64,000 bases of DNA from Nocardia macrotermitis (GCF_009604405.1 NZ_WEGK01000002.1:1-64000), one strand, 5' to 3'; numbered from the stretch's first letter, positions 16,581-24,875 are shown. Notes: generated by a model not told the origin, from the letters alone. Translations and numbers: made by a program.

Positions 16581-17531
16581 TCAGTCCAGTGTGCGGATCA
16601 CTCCGCCGCGCTGACCTGCCTCGTGCAGACGGTTCAGCCAATCCTGGTCCCCGGGCCGGACATCGGTGATCTCCCACCGCTCCAGGTCCTCGTGGCGGAC
16701 GCGTGCGCTGTATCCGGCGTCGATCAGCTCACCGAGCGTGCCATCGGCGGCGAGGCTGTCGCGGGCGGCGGTGAGCAGGCGCAGGGTGTCGTCCAGGGCG
16801 TCGAGCAGGGCGGTGGCGTTGGGTTCGCAGATGGCGCGGACCAGATCGGCCGAGGTGGCGGCGACCCGGGTGCCGTCGCGGAACGATCCGGCGGCCAGTC
16901 CCAACGCCAGATCACCGCCACCGGCACCGGCGACGGCCAGCGCCTCGGCCAGCACATGCGGCAGATGCGAGATGCGCGCGACCGCCTGATCGTGTTCCGC
17001 CGCGAGCACCGGCACCACGTCCGCACCGCAGTCCAGCGCCAGTCGCGCGACCCGTGACCAGGTCTGCGCATGCGTGCCCGGATCCACCCCGACCGCCCAC
17101 ACCGCACCCCGGAACAGCCCGGAACTCGATGCGGCCCAACCGGATTCGGAGGTCCCGGCCATCGGATGCCCGCCCACGTACCGCGCGCCGAGCTCGTACC
17201 GCCGCACGGCTTCGGCGACGGGCGCCTTCACACTCACCACATCGGTCAGCGCACAGTCGGGCGCGAACAGTTTCACATCGGACAGGATCGAATCCAGGGC
17301 GGGCATCGGCACGCCGATCACGAGCAACGCATCCGCGGTCGCGGCGCGGCGCAATACGGTTTCGATATCGTCGGAGACGTCGAATCCGTCGGCCCGCGCG
17401 GCCTGTACGCCCGTGTGCGAGCGGTTGTAGGCCCACGCCTCGTATCCGGCCGCAACGGCCGCTCGCAGCACGGAACCGCCGATCAAACCGGTTCCCAACA
17501 CACAGATCGCGGACTTCCGCTCGACGGTCAC
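16581..17531 (-). CDS. tyrA: Prephenate dehydrogenase
   Basis: 316 residues. The enzyme oxidatively decarboxylates prephenate to 4-hydroxyphenylpyruvate with NAD in tyrosine synthesis. The nucleotide-binding motif VLGTGLIGGSVLRA opens the protein; the family core ADALLVIGVPMPAL, LTDVVSVKAPV and the active-site region RYVGGHPMAGTSESGW with its catalytic His are clear, as is the C-terminal helical dimer domain. The GTG at 17531 is chosen because it lies just before the Rossmann motif; the frame is open to 17612. It is divergent from the tadA operon, the same arrangement as in mycobacteria. Confidence 0.93.
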   Translation of the reverse strand: MTVERKSAICVLGTGLIGGSVLRAAVAAGYEAWAYNRSHTGVQAARADGFDVSDDIETVLRRAATADALLVIGVPMPALDSILSDVKLFAPDCALTDVVSVKAPVAEAVRRYELGARYVGGHPMAGTSESGWAASSSGLFRGAVWAVGVDPGTHAQTWSRVARLALDCGADVVPVLAAEHDQAVARISHLPHVLAEALAVAGAGGGDLALGLAAGSFRDGTRVAATSADLVRAICEPNATALLDALDDTLRLLTAARDSLAADGTLGELIDAGYSARVRHEDLERWEITDVRPGDQDWLNRLHEAGQRGGVIRTLD

Positions 17532-17589
17532 CGAACCAGATTCGCATACGACTTCAACATTTGAGCCGAAGCGGACTACCGTTGCGGCC

Positions 17590-18129
17590 ATGGCAGCACA
17601 GCGCTCGAGCACGAACAGCGCGACGTCGGATGATTACGACGACGTGGAAGGGTTCGCAGTAGCGGTTGTCCGCGAAGAAAGCACCTGGAAATGCAGTCCG
17701 CTGAGTTCCGCGGCCCTGCATTCCCTGGCCGAGGCCGAGGACGAGTTGCGCGAGCTGCGCAGCACCGGCGCGGTATTCGGCCTGCTGGATATCGACGATG
17801 AGTTCTTCATCGTATTGCGGCCCGCACCCAATGGTTCTCGTCTACTCATTTCCGACGCCACCGCGGCGATCGACTACGACATCGCCGCCGACGTGCTCGA
17901 GGCCCTGAACGTCGAGATCCCGGACATCGATCCGGACGATCTGGACGACGTGGAGCCCTGGGAGGAAGGCGATCTCGGTGTCCTGTCCGATCTGGGCCTG
18001 CCCGAACCGGTGTTCAGCGTGATCCTCGCGGAGAGCGACCTGTACCCGGACGAGCAACTCGGCATGATCGCCCAGCGGCTCGGTTTCGCCAACGAGCTGT
18101 CCGCGGTGCTGGACAAGCTGCCGCGCTGA
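17590..18129 (+). CDS. tRNA adenosine deaminase-associated protein
   Basis: 179 residues, acidic. Actinobacterial proteins of this type sit directly before tadA. Residues 20-60 (EGFAVAVVREESTWKCSPLS) and the acidic stretch PDIDPDDLDDVEPWEEGDLG near 120 are characteristic; no catalytic motif is evident. The stop codon is 2 bp from the tadA start, so the two are co-translated. The exact role in tRNA editing is not known. Confidence 0.85.
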   Translation: MAAQRSSTNSATSDDYDDVEGFAVAVVREESTWKCSPLSSAALHSLAEAEDELRELRSTGAVFGLLDIDDEFFIVLRPAPNGSRLLISDATAAIDYDIAADVLEALNVEIPDIDPDDLDDVEPWEEGDLGVLSDLGLPEPVFSVILAESDLYPDEQLGMIAQRLGFANELSAVLDKLPR

Positions 18130-18131
18130 GG

Positions 18132-18599
18132 GTGTCGTCCCGCGACGTGCGCGCCGACGAGGAGTTGATCCGCGCGGCCCTGGCGGCCGCGCGCGACGCC
18201 GACCCCCGTGACGTCCCCGTCGGTGCGGTCGTCTTCGACGCCTCCGGCCGCGAACTGGCCCGCGCCGCCAACGCCCGCGAGGCCCGCGGCGACCCCACCG
18301 CCCACGCCGAGGTGCTGGCGTTGCGCGCGGCCGCCGCGGTCCTCGGCGACGGCTGGCGTCTCGAGGGCGCCACCCTGGCCGTCACCCTGGAACCCTGCAC
18401 CATGTGCGCGGGCGCGCTCGTCCTGGCCCGCGTCCGCCGCCTGGTCTTCGGCGCCTGGGAACCGAAGACCGGCGCGGTCGGCTCCCTCTGGGACGTCGTC
18501 CGCGACCGCCGCCTCAACCACCGCCCCGAAGTCCGCGGCGGCGTCCTCGAATCCACCTGCGCCGCAACCCTCGACGAGTTCTTCCGCCACCAACGCTGA
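18132..18599 (+). CDS. tadA: tRNA adenosine(34) deaminase
   Basis: 155 residues. TadA converts the wobble adenosine of tRNA-Arg(ACG) to inosine. The zinc and catalytic motif HAE is at residues 58-60 and PCTMC at 88-92, with RRLVFGAWEPKTGAVGSLWD downstream as in the family. The start is GTG, 2 bp after the associated gene. The gene order partner-tadA-tRNA-Ser matches other Mycobacteriales. Confidence 0.93.
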   Translation: MSSRDVRADEELIRAALAAARDADPRDVPVGAVVFDASGRELARAANAREARGDPTAHAEVLALRAAAAVLGDGWRLEGATLAVTLEPCTMCAGALVLARVRRLVFGAWEPKTGAVGSLWDVVRDRRLNHRPEVRGGVLESTCAATLDEFFRHQR

Positions 18600-18665
18600 C
18601 AACGACCGAACAGCGAAAACCCGCCGATTTCGGATTCGACGGTGTGTTCCGGTAAAGTCACCTGC

Positions 18666-18753
18666 GGTGGCGTGTCCGAGCGGCCTAAGGAGCACGCCTC
18701 GAAAGCGTGTGAGGGGTAACCCCCCTCCGAGGGTTCAAATCCCTCCGCCACCG
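18666..18753 (+). tRNA. tRNA-Ser (anticodon CGA)
   Basis: An 88-nt class II tRNA. Acceptor arms GGTGGCG and CGCCACC pair fully with a G discriminator; the anticodon stem CACGC/GCGTG encloses the loop CTCGAAA giving CGA; a variable arm (GTGAGGGG...CCCCTCC region) and the T arm with GGTTCAAATCC follow. CCA is not encoded. Confidence 0.95.
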
Positions 18754-18757
18754 CTCC

Positions 18758-18793
18758 GGCTCTCCGTCTGTCAACGCAGGCGGAGAGCCTTTT
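18758..18793 (+). terminator. Intrinsic terminator after tRNA-Ser
   Basis: GGCTCTCCG (18758-18766) and CGGAGAGCC (18781-18789) form a 9-bp stem followed by TTTT. Confidence 0.9.
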
Positions 18794-18854
18794 GCATGCG
18801 CCGCTGCGGATCTCTGGGTATCCAGTACGGGCTGCGGTATACGTGAGATTCGAG

Positions 18855-19241
18855 TTATCCGGCGCGGCGCGGTGCGAGCTGCGCCACCCGCTGGGGTGAC
18901 AGACCCAGCAGTTGCGCGGTGTCGCGTTGAGTGAGTCCGCGTGCGGTGAGATCACGAGCTACGCGGGTGAGAGTCTCCTGCTCGGCGCGGGCAGCGGCTT
19001 CCTTCGCGGCTCTTGCGGTGGCGAGTTCATCCAGCAGTTTCTGAGCGCCGGTCACTCGCAGTTCGATGTCGATCTCGTCTTCGACAACGTCGAGTAGGAG
19101 TGCCACGACCTCGCGCGCCATAGCTTTCGCGTCGTCCAGATCGCGCCCCTGTGTGACACCGACCATGCCGGGCGGTAGACCATCGATTTCGACGGCCCAC
19201 CAACGGCCGTCCCGGGTTGCTGTAGCAACGTAAGTGGTCAT
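18855..19241 (-). CDS. hicB: HicB-like antitoxin with C-terminal HTH
   Basis: 128 residues. The N-terminal part (TYVATATRDGRWWAVEIDGL, then GVTQGRDLDDAKAMAREVV) is a HicB-type degenerate RNase H fold that binds the toxin. The C-terminus (RDLTARGLTQRDTAQLLGLS, PQRVAQL) is a helix-turn-helix for autoregulation. Its start overlaps the hicA stop by 4 bp (ATGA), giving the toxin-first order usual for hicAB. Expected role: neutralise the neighbouring HicA and repress the operon. Confidence 0.85.
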   Translation of the reverse strand: MTTYVATATRDGRWWAVEIDGLPPGMVGVTQGRDLDDAKAMAREVVALLLDVVEDEIDIELRVTGAQKLLDELATARAAKEAAARAEQETLTRVARDLTARGLTQRDTAQLLGLSPQRVAQLAPRRAG

Positions 19242-19429
19242 TGCTCTCCCACTTCCTTAATGATGCGCCGGGCAGTCGGTTCCGGGATATCGGCGTGGCG
19301 GCCGACAGGAAACTGGACACTACCGATCCGGTAGATGTCGTGGTTGCCACCCCGGCGAACCAAGTCGAGGGTGAGTCCTCGGCTGTTGGCGATATCGCGG
19401 AGGTCCCGCATCAGCTTGTTTCGCTTCAT
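19238..19429 (-). CDS. hicA: HicA-like mRNA interferase toxin
   Basis: 63 residues, the usual HicA/YcfA size. HicA has a double-stranded-RNA-binding fold and cleaves mRNA; the catalytic His lies in the conserved G-x-H, seen here as RRGGNHDIYRIG, followed by FPVGRHADIPEPTARRIIKE. The ATG at 19429 sits directly against an inverted repeat, a likely operator. It is co-translated with hicB. Confidence 0.85.
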   Translation of the reverse strand: MKRNKLMRDLRDIANSRGLTLDLVRRGGNHDIYRIGSVQFPVGRHADIPEPTARRIIKEVGEQ

Positions 19430-19445
19430 AGAATAACTCTATTCT
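19430..19445 (-). promoter_or_regulatory. Inverted repeat at the hicA start
   Basis: AGAATA, a 4-nt spacer and TATTCT end one base before the hicA ATG. Because HicB carries an HTH, this is a plausible autorepression site; binding is inferred. Confidence 0.5.
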
Positions 19446-19558
19446 GATTGGAGTTCAAATATCTAATCGAGATAGAGATTTTTCAGGCGCTGCAGGCGCT
19501 CCTGTGTCATTGCCGTCGGTAGGGCGACATTTCGGCGTCCAAAGGCTCCCGTGAGCCC

Positions 19559-20314
19559 ATGACGACAGCAGCAGTGCCGAATACGGCCTTGCGCGCGGCC
19601 CGCAACGCGCGCCGCATGTCGCAGGACGACCTTGCTCGCGCCCTGCGCGATGCGGGATGCTCCAGCGCGACAAAACGACTCGTGCAGCGCTGGGAATCCG
19701 GCCGCACCACGAATCCGCGCCCGTCGCACGCTCGCGCTCTGGAGGAGGTCATGCGCCTGCCCATCGAAACTCTGGGATTCGGCGCGGTCAGCACCGGCCG
19801 GTCCCTCTCCGGCGGCAACTCCGGTCATGAAGTCGACTCGTCGATTGGCGCGGTGCCGGCCGAGCGTCATCCCGGTGACGCAACTCCGCAGGCTGCCGGG
19901 CCGTTCAGCGGGGTTTGGCTCTCGACGTACGAGTTCTACAGCTCCGGCCGCGACAAGACCTTCACCTCATCGCACTACGTCGTTTTGTTGCAGCACGGGG
20001 ACCGGCTGACCGTGCGCAGCCTGCCGAACTCCGCGCCGAGCGTGATGCAGATGGATCTCACGGTCGACGGGCACATCGTGACGGGGACGTGGTCGGAGAA
20101 CACCGCGCCCAAGGGCTACTACAAGGGCGCCAAGTATCACGGGGCGATCCAGATGCTGTCCGAGTTGACCCACACGCGACTCGCGGGCAAGTGGCTCGGA
20201 TACGGCAAGAACTTCGAAATCAACAGCGGCCCTTGGGAGTTGGTACTTCAGGATCGATCCACCTCCAAGGCGACCATCGAGGTATTCGACCGTCCGCCAC
20301 AGGTCGACCGATGA
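19559..20314 (+). CDS. XRE-type HTH protein with C-terminal beta-rich domain
   Basis: 251 residues. Residues 8-65 form a Cro/CI helix-turn-helix (ALRAARNARRMSQDDLARAL, then LVQRWESGRT and RALEEVMRLP). After a linker near 80-110 comes a domain of about 130 residues (GPFSGVWLSTYEFYSSGRDK; HYVVLLQHGDRLTVRSLPN; GTWSENTAPKGYY) that looks like a small beta-barrel. It may sense a ligand, but the C-terminal family is not recognised. It is divergent from hicAB and is followed by a second HTH gene, forming a small regulator cluster. Confidence 0.65.
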   Translation: MTTAAVPNTALRAARNARRMSQDDLARALRDAGCSSATKRLVQRWESGRTTNPRPSHARALEEVMRLPIETLGFGAVSTGRSLSGGNSGHEVDSSIGAVPAERHPGDATPQAAGPFSGVWLSTYEFYSSGRDKTFTSSHYVVLLQHGDRLTVRSLPNSAPSVMQMDLTVDGHIVTGTWSENTAPKGYYKGAKYHGAIQMLSELTHTRLAGKWLGYGKNFEINSGPWELVLQDRSTSKATIEVFDRPPQVDR

Positions 20315-20332
20315 AGACCGGGGAGTGCACGT

Positions 20333-20605
20333 ATGGATATGTACGAAAACGTCTGGGACGCAATCGAACCGCCTGACCAGGCCGAGCACATGAAGGCCCG
20401 AGCCAATGTCATGTTCGCTGTGACGGAACGGATTCGGGCTCTGGGGCTGAGTCCTGCCGATGCGGCCGAACGTCTCGGTGTGAAGCGCAGTCGCATCTAC
20501 GAGCTGAATGCGGGCAAGATCAACCTGTTCAGCCTCGACAAGCTGATCGACTTCGCTGCCGAGTTGGGCATTCACGTGGAAGTGACGATCACCGCCGTAG
20601 CCTGA
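20333..20605 (+). CDS. Small XRE-family HTH protein, antitoxin-like
   Basis: 90 residues. The region AVTERIRALGLSPADAAERL, GVKRSRIYELNAGKINLFSL and DKLIDFAAELGIHVEVTI resembles the HigA/MqsA-like XRE antitoxins that pair with RelE/HigB toxins. No such toxin lies next to it: the upstream gene, ending 18 bp earlier, is another HTH protein. It may be an orphan antitoxin or a simple regulator. Confidence 0.7.
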   Translation: MDMYENVWDAIEPPDQAEHMKARANVMFAVTERIRALGLSPADAAERLGVKRSRIYELNAGKINLFSLDKLIDFAAELGIHVEVTITAVA

Positions 20606-20755
20606 GAAGCGTTGCGGTGCAACCGTGTCCGCTGAATCACTGCACTCGATAGGCGTCGACGGACCGCACCTGGTGATCGGGCTGACTCGGTCGGCAGTAC
20701 CCGCGCTGTGGCGACTCGATCGCGTGAGATGCGGCAATTCGGATGCGGCAGGGGC

Positions 20756-20980
20756 TCAGGCCGCGGAAGCCGGGCCGGTGTGTTCGTCGGGGTGGGTGGG
20801 TTCGGTGAGGATTTGTAGGCCGGCGGCGACCTTGCCGGACATGATGTTGAGTTGTTCGGGTGGGAGGGGGGTGTTGGTGGTGGCGGCTTGGGCCAGGTGG
20901 TCGCGGACCTGTTCCAGCCACAGGTGGGCGAGGTGATGGCGGTCGAGGGGCATGGGGATATGGTAGCCGGTTTCGAACAT
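20756..20980 (-). CDS. Small hypothetical protein coupled to a TetR remnant
   Basis: 74 residues starting MFETGYHIPMPLDRHHLAHL and continuing WLEQVRDHLAQAA, with a proline- and histidine-rich tail. The ATG overlaps the stop of the TetR fragment as TGATG, so translation was coupled to the regulator when it was intact. The upstream promoter may have been lost with the deletion described for the adjoining fragments. No family is recognised. Confidence 0.45.
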   Translation of the reverse strand: MFETGYHIPMPLDRHHLAHLWLEQVRDHLAQAATTNTPLPPEQLNIMSGKVAAGLQILTEPTHPDEHTGPASAA

Positions 20981-21238
20981 CAGTTCGAGGGTTCGGGGGT
21001 GGGTGTCAGGGCTCGGGTGACGGTTTCGTGGAGGAGGGTGCGGCGGCGGGTGTGGTGGTCGGGGGGTTCGTCGGCCGTGGCGGAGTAGACGTTGCTGACG
21101 GGGGACCAGGCCATCGACATGGCGATGACCAGGGCGAGCACGTCGAACGGGTCGCCGGGGCGGATGCGGCCCGCGGTCTGGGCGTCGGCGATGGCGCGGA
21201 GTTTGGCGGCGTCCCGGCGGTCGGCGTCGGCGACCCGG
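20980..21238 (-). pseudogene. TetR regulator, C-terminal fragment
   Basis: The minus strand reads RVADADRRDAAKLRAIADAQ, TAGRIRPGDPFDVLALVIAM and SMAWSPVSNVYSATA, typical of the ligand-binding C-terminal half of a TetR regulator. The DNA-binding N-terminus is missing: upstream of about 21238 the reading frame enters sequence that is antisense to the dehydrogenase remnant. The fragment ends at a normal stop. Confidence 0.7.
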
Positions 21239-21382
21239 GAACTGCTGGAGTTCTGCGCCCGGCACGGCATCGCCGCCGATATCGAAATCCTGCCGTCCGC
21301 GCAGGTGAACGAGGCGCTGGATCGGCTCGCGCGCAACGATGTTCGGTATCGATTCGTGCTCGACATGTCGGATCTGGGGTGA
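21237..21382 (+). pseudogene. NAD(P)-dependent alcohol dehydrogenase, C-terminal fragment
   Basis: The plus strand reads RELLEFCARHGIAADIEILP, SAQVNEALDRLARNDVRYRF and VLDMSDLG, the last 47 residues of a zinc-dependent alcohol dehydrogenase of the CAD/YahK type. Nothing of the preceding 300 residues is present. It directly abuts the TetR remnant on the opposite strand, as if the divergent promoter and both N-terminal halves had been deleted. Confidence 0.75.
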
Positions 21383-21395
21383 CGGCGGACCGTCG

Positions 21396-22547
21396 TCAGA
21401 GCGCGTCGTAGGTGGCCGCGACGAGGTCGTAGGCGCGGCGGTCACCTGCGAGCCAGTCACGGCGCAGGTTCGGGACGAATGCGATCGCGAGCCGATTCTC
21501 CAAGTCTCCCAACCCGATTGCGCCGCCTGCGCCCGGATGCCCGAACGCCGTGTCCCGGGCGGTGTCGGGCAGGATGAAGTTCTCGCACGACCGCATATAG
21601 CCGAGACCGAAGGCGCTCTCGAGCAGCAGCACCGCATCCGTCCCTCGGACGCGCTCGCGAATCGCGTCGGAAACGAGCTCCGGAGGCAGCAGTGCGCCGC
21701 CCACGAGATCGCGATAGAACCCGGCCAGTGCGCGTGCGGTGGTGACCAGTCCGGAGGCGGGCCAGCCACCGGCCAGGGCTTCCGGATTATTGTAGGAGCC
21801 AACAGGATTGGTGGATGCGCGCAGCGCGAGCGAGCCGGGATCCCGATACGCCCGCGACATCCTGTCGATCGTCGCGGCATCGATCGGGCCCGGATCGGTC
21901 CACGCTTGCTCCGCTGCGGGCGGGAACCCGACGCGCGCGGCCTGCTCGGCCACGTGCGCGGGTGCGCCGATCCACAGCTCCTCACCGAAGTGTCGGCGTA
22001 CGTACTCACCGACCGTCGAATTCGTCTGTCGCCGAACGAATTCACCGACCAGCCAGCCGAAACTCAAGGCGTGGTAACCATGTTCGGTGCCTGGCTCCCA
22101 CAGCGGTCGCTGATCTGCCAGCAGCGCAGCCATTTTCGCCGGATCCGCGGCCTCGGTGGCGGTGACGGCGCGTTCGAAGGCGGGCAGTCCGGCGCGGTGT
22201 GACAGCAGATCCGCGAGCGTCGTGGCCGCCTTGCCTTCGACGCCGTACTCCGGCCACCAGGTGGTCACCGGTTCGGACAGGCTCGTTCCGGATTCGTGCG
22301 CCACCGCGAGCGCGGCCGTGGCGGTCAGGGCCTTCGTGCACGAGAACGTCACCGCGGGCGTGTCACGTTCCCAGGGACGTTGCGTCCGGGCATCCGCGAT
22401 GCCGCCCCAGAGGTCGACCACGGGCCGTCCGTCGAGGTAGACCGCCATGGCGGCCCCGGTGTTGCGCCCGTCTGCGAAGCTCGCCTCGAAGATCTCGCGC
22501 ACAGCCTGGAAGGCCGGATCGACCCGGCCATCCACGATTCCGCTCAT
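21396..22547 (-). CDS. Serine hydrolase of the class C beta-lactamase/esterase family
   Basis: 383 residues. Proteins of this family (EstB/LipE-like) are esterases with a beta-lactamase fold. The nucleophile motif SxxK appears as SCTK near residue 70 (PAVTFSCTKALTATAALAV); the YxN-like motif region is GYHALSFGWLVGEFVRR, and the C-terminal HPGAGGAIGLGD replaces the KTG box. The frame is open further upstream, but the ATG at 22547 gives the family start. A TAGAACACGTTCTA palindrome lies 9 bp upstream, matching the KstR consensus, so it may belong to a sterol-catabolism regulon. It follows the alcohol dehydrogenase remnant tail to tail. Confidence 0.8.
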   Translation of the reverse strand: MSGIVDGRVDPAFQAVREIFEASFADGRNTGAAMAVYLDGRPVVDLWGGIADARTQRPWERDTPAVTFSCTKALTATAALAVAHESGTSLSEPVTTWWPEYGVEGKAATTLADLLSHRAGLPAFERAVTATEAADPAKMAALLADQRPLWEPGTEHGYHALSFGWLVGEFVRRQTNSTVGEYVRRHFGEELWIGAPAHVAEQAARVGFPPAAEQAWTDPGPIDAATIDRMSRAYRDPGSLALRASTNPVGSYNNPEALAGGWPASGLVTTARALAGFYRDLVGGALLPPELVSDAIRERVRGTDAVLLLESAFGLGYMRSCENFILPDTARDTAFGHPGAGGAIGLGDLENRLAIAFVPNLRRDWLAGDRRAYDLVAATYDAL

Positions 22548-22555
22548 GCTAAAAG

Positions 22556-22569
22556 TAGAACACGTTCTA
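22556..22569 (-). promoter_or_regulatory. KstR-like operator
   Basis: TAGAACACGTTCTA is a perfect 14-bp palindrome that fits the published KstR consensus TnnAACnnGTTnnA of actinobacterial cholesterol genes. It is 9 bp upstream of the serine hydrolase ATG. Binding is inferred from the motif. Confidence 0.6.
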
Positions 22570-22762
22570 ATTGAATGCACCACCCCGATCGGTGTGGCCG
22601 CGCGTCCGGCCGCGCTCGCCGCGACGTCTACTCCGGCCGGGGCGATCGGCAATCGTCCGCGCGGCCCAGGGTTCGGATCGGCTCGCGACGGCAACCGGGC
22701 CCACTCATCGACCAACTGAACCGGCTGAGACCTGTTGCAACCGAATAGAAGTCGAGACCGGC

Positions 22763-23179
22763 TCAGGCGAACATGTCTGGACTCAGGTAGGTGTCGGTCT
22801 TCACATTGCCCCACTGCACCCGCATCTCGGCCTTGTAATCGTGGCCGGGGGTGGGATCGGCCAGGCCGCCCGGACGGTAGTGGTGCGGGCCGGTGGCGGC
22901 GGGGAAGTCGGTGGTGAAAACCCGTACGCCACCGGCCTTTTCGGTGTAATCCCAGAGCCACAGGTGGATGGTGCCCGTCGCGCCGTTGGCGAAGTTGGTG
23001 TAGCCGGCGTAGTTGAGGGTGCCGCCGTCCATGCTGATGCACACGTTGGCGTAGGCCGGGCCGCCGCATCCGCCGTCGGTGTCCGCCGCGGCCGTTCCGG
23101 TCGACATCGCCGCCGCCGCGACGGTCATCGCGACCCCGCTGACCAGCACACCGGCACGGCCGAACTTGGACTTCATCAT
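22763..23179 (-). CDS. Secreted hypothetical protein
   Basis: 138 residues with a Sec signal peptide: MMKSKFGRAGVLVSGVAMTV, then AAAAMSTGTAAAD with likely cleavage near residue 32. The mature part of about 105 residues has two cysteines early (GGCGGPAYANVC) that may pair, then a Gly/Thr/Trp-rich region (TLNYAGYTNFANGATGTIHL) compatible with a beta-sandwich. The first of two adjacent ATGs (23179) lies six bases after AGGAG. No family is recognised. It is monocistronic and minus strand. Confidence 0.65.
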   Translation of the reverse strand: MMKSKFGRAGVLVSGVAMTVAAAAMSTGTAAADTDGGCGGPAYANVCISMDGGTLNYAGYTNFANGATGTIHLWLWDYTEKAGGVRVFTTDFPAATGPHHYRPGGLADPTPGHDYKAEMRVQWGNVKTDTYLSPDMFA

Positions 23180-23308
23180 CTGCTTCTCCTCACGAAAACC
23201 TGCCACTGCGAACAGGTTCGGACGTCTCACCGTCCAGGCGGCGATCCGTCCCGTAATGCTTGGACGCCTACTACATCGCGGGAGAGCCACAGAAGCGCAA
23301 CACCTCGA

Positions 23309-23944
23309 TCAGTTCGCGCTGCTCAGCGCCATCCCCGCACCGACGCCGATGATCATCAATCCGCCTGTGCTGCCGACGGTTTCGAGACGACGTGGAGAAC
23401 GGGCGAACCAGGACCGCGCCGTCGCCGCCAGCATCGCCCAGGTATTGTCCGAAAGTGCTTGGAGCGCAAGGAAGATGAGCCCGAGCGTGAGCAACTGCAC
23501 GGGCAGTGCACCGCGACTCGGCTCCGCGAACTGCGGCAGGACCGCGCCGAAGAACACGATCGTCTTGGGATTGGTCGCGCCGACGACGAATCCCTGCCGG
23601 AACACCCGACGCCCGTCGTTGCTCGGGACGTTCGACCGCAGTGCCTCCGCGAGCTTCTTGCGCTGCCGGATCGTGTTGATGCCCAGGTAGATCAGGTAGG
23701 TGGCCCCGACGATCTTCACGATCAGGAACAGCATCGCCGAGGCCATCAGGACCGCGCCCAGGCCGAACGCCACCGCGATCAGCGGCACGAGCGACCCTGT
23801 GACGCCCCCTGCGACGGACAGGATCGCGGACCGGCGCCCCAGACTCAGGGCCCGGCCGATGGCGAACAGTACGTTCGGCCCGGGAATGACGATGATGACC
23901 ATGGCGGCCGCGGCGAAGGCCAGTGCGTGTGAGAGCGGAACCAT
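23309..23944 (-). CDS. LysE/RhtB family translocator
   Basis: 211 residues with about six membrane segments. The family motif near the N-terminus (AAMVIIVIPGPNVLFAIGRA) and GVTGSLVPLIAVAFGLGAV, then GATYLIYLGINTIRQRKKL and GFVVGATNPKTIVFFGAVLP, are typical of LysE/RhtB exporters of amino acids and related metabolites. The substrate cannot be told from sequence. It stands alone between the secreted protein and the alpha/beta hydrolase, same strand. Confidence 0.85.
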   Translation of the reverse strand: MVPLSHALAFAAAAMVIIVIPGPNVLFAIGRALSLGRRSAILSVAGGVTGSLVPLIAVAFGLGAVLMASAMLFLIVKIVGATYLIYLGINTIRQRKKLAEALRSNVPSNDGRRVFRQGFVVGATNPKTIVFFGAVLPQFAEPSRGALPVQLLTLGLIFLALQALSDNTWAMLAATARSWFARSPRRLETVGSTGGLMIIGVGAGMALSSAN

Positions 23945-23993
23945 CTCTCGAAGGTAGCCGCCGTCGTCGGGTCTCGAGCCGGACGGCCGCCGC

Positions 23994-24875
23994 TCAGGCC
24001 CGAACGGGGTCGTGGGCGCGGACGAAGTCCAGGAACCGAGGAATGACCTGCTCCGGATTCGCCCACAGCAGGTCGTGGCCGATGTCCGGATAGATCTCGA
24101 TCTCGGTGGAGGCGATGTGCTCCCGGGCTCGGGTAGCGGCCAGTTCGGGATCGCCCGCGATCGTTTCCGCGCCGAACAGGATCAGGCTCGGCGCGGTGAT
24201 CGCGGCCAGCTGCTCGTCGGTGAACTTGCGGTCCCACGGCATCGCCATGCGGTACTTCACCGCCGCCAGGACCATGGCGAATTCGTCGTCGTCGAGTCGG
24301 ACCCGCGGCATCATCCAGGCGTTGAGCTTGCGCATCCGCTCGGGCGTGGGCCGCATGCCCGCGACCAGGAATTTGAACAGTACGCCCCAGCTCGGCTTGC
24401 CGAAGGTGGCCGCGCTGGGCTCGAACATGGTCAGGCTCGCCAGCCGTTCGGACCTATGCACCGCCACCGCGCCGGACAGCCAGGCCCCCAACGAATTTCC
24501 GGCCAGGTGGACGCGATCCTCGCCGAGCCCGTCCAACGTCTCGCACAGCCACGTCGCGACGTCTGCGGTATCGCGCACGGGTGCGGTCTGGGTGCAGCGG
24601 CCCGCCCAACCGATCACGTCCGGGGTGTAGATCACGCGGTCGCGGGCCAGCTCCTCGATGAATCGAACCCACGCCGTGCCGTTGCCGCCGGTGCCGGGCA
24701 GCAGTACGACCGCCGCGCCATCGCCGCTGCCGGATCTGCGCACTCGCGTTGTGCCGAAAGGGGTTTCGACATCGATGACGGTCGACGGCACCGGCCACCG
24801 CGCGGCCAGCGCATCGTACGCGCGCAGGAATGTGGTCTCGGCTTTCCTGCTGGTGAAGTGTCCGATCTTTGACAT
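23994..24875 (-). CDS. Alpha/beta hydrolase
   Basis: 293 residues. The nucleophile elbow GNSLG (LAGNSLGAWLSGAVAVH) near residue 127, the oxyanion region LLPGTGGNGTAWVRFIEELA and a late His in IEIYPDIGHDLLWANPEQVI give a complete catalytic set; the acid lies in the LILFGAETIAGDPE segment. Substrate is unknown. It is divergent from a TetR gene with a perfect 18-bp palindrome between them, so the TetR protein probably controls both. Confidence 0.85.
   Translation of the reverse strand: MSKIGHFTSRKAETTFLRAYDALAARWPVPSTVIDVETPFGTTRVRRSGSGDGAAVVLLPGTGGNGTAWVRFIEELARDRVIYTPDVIGWAGRCTQTAPVRDTADVATWLCETLDGLGEDRVHLAGNSLGAWLSGAVAVHRSERLASLTMFEPSAATFGKPSWGVLFKFLVAGMRPTPERMRKLNAWMMPRVRLDDDEFAMVLAAVKYRMAMPWDRKFTDEQLAAITAPSLILFGAETIAGDPELAATRAREHIASTEIEIYPDIGHDLLWANPEQVIPRFLDFVRAHDPVRA

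Noticed and set aside
18666..21382. Integrated island at tRNA-Ser(CGA)
   Set aside because: No second copy of the tRNA 3' end and no integrase gene were seen downstream.
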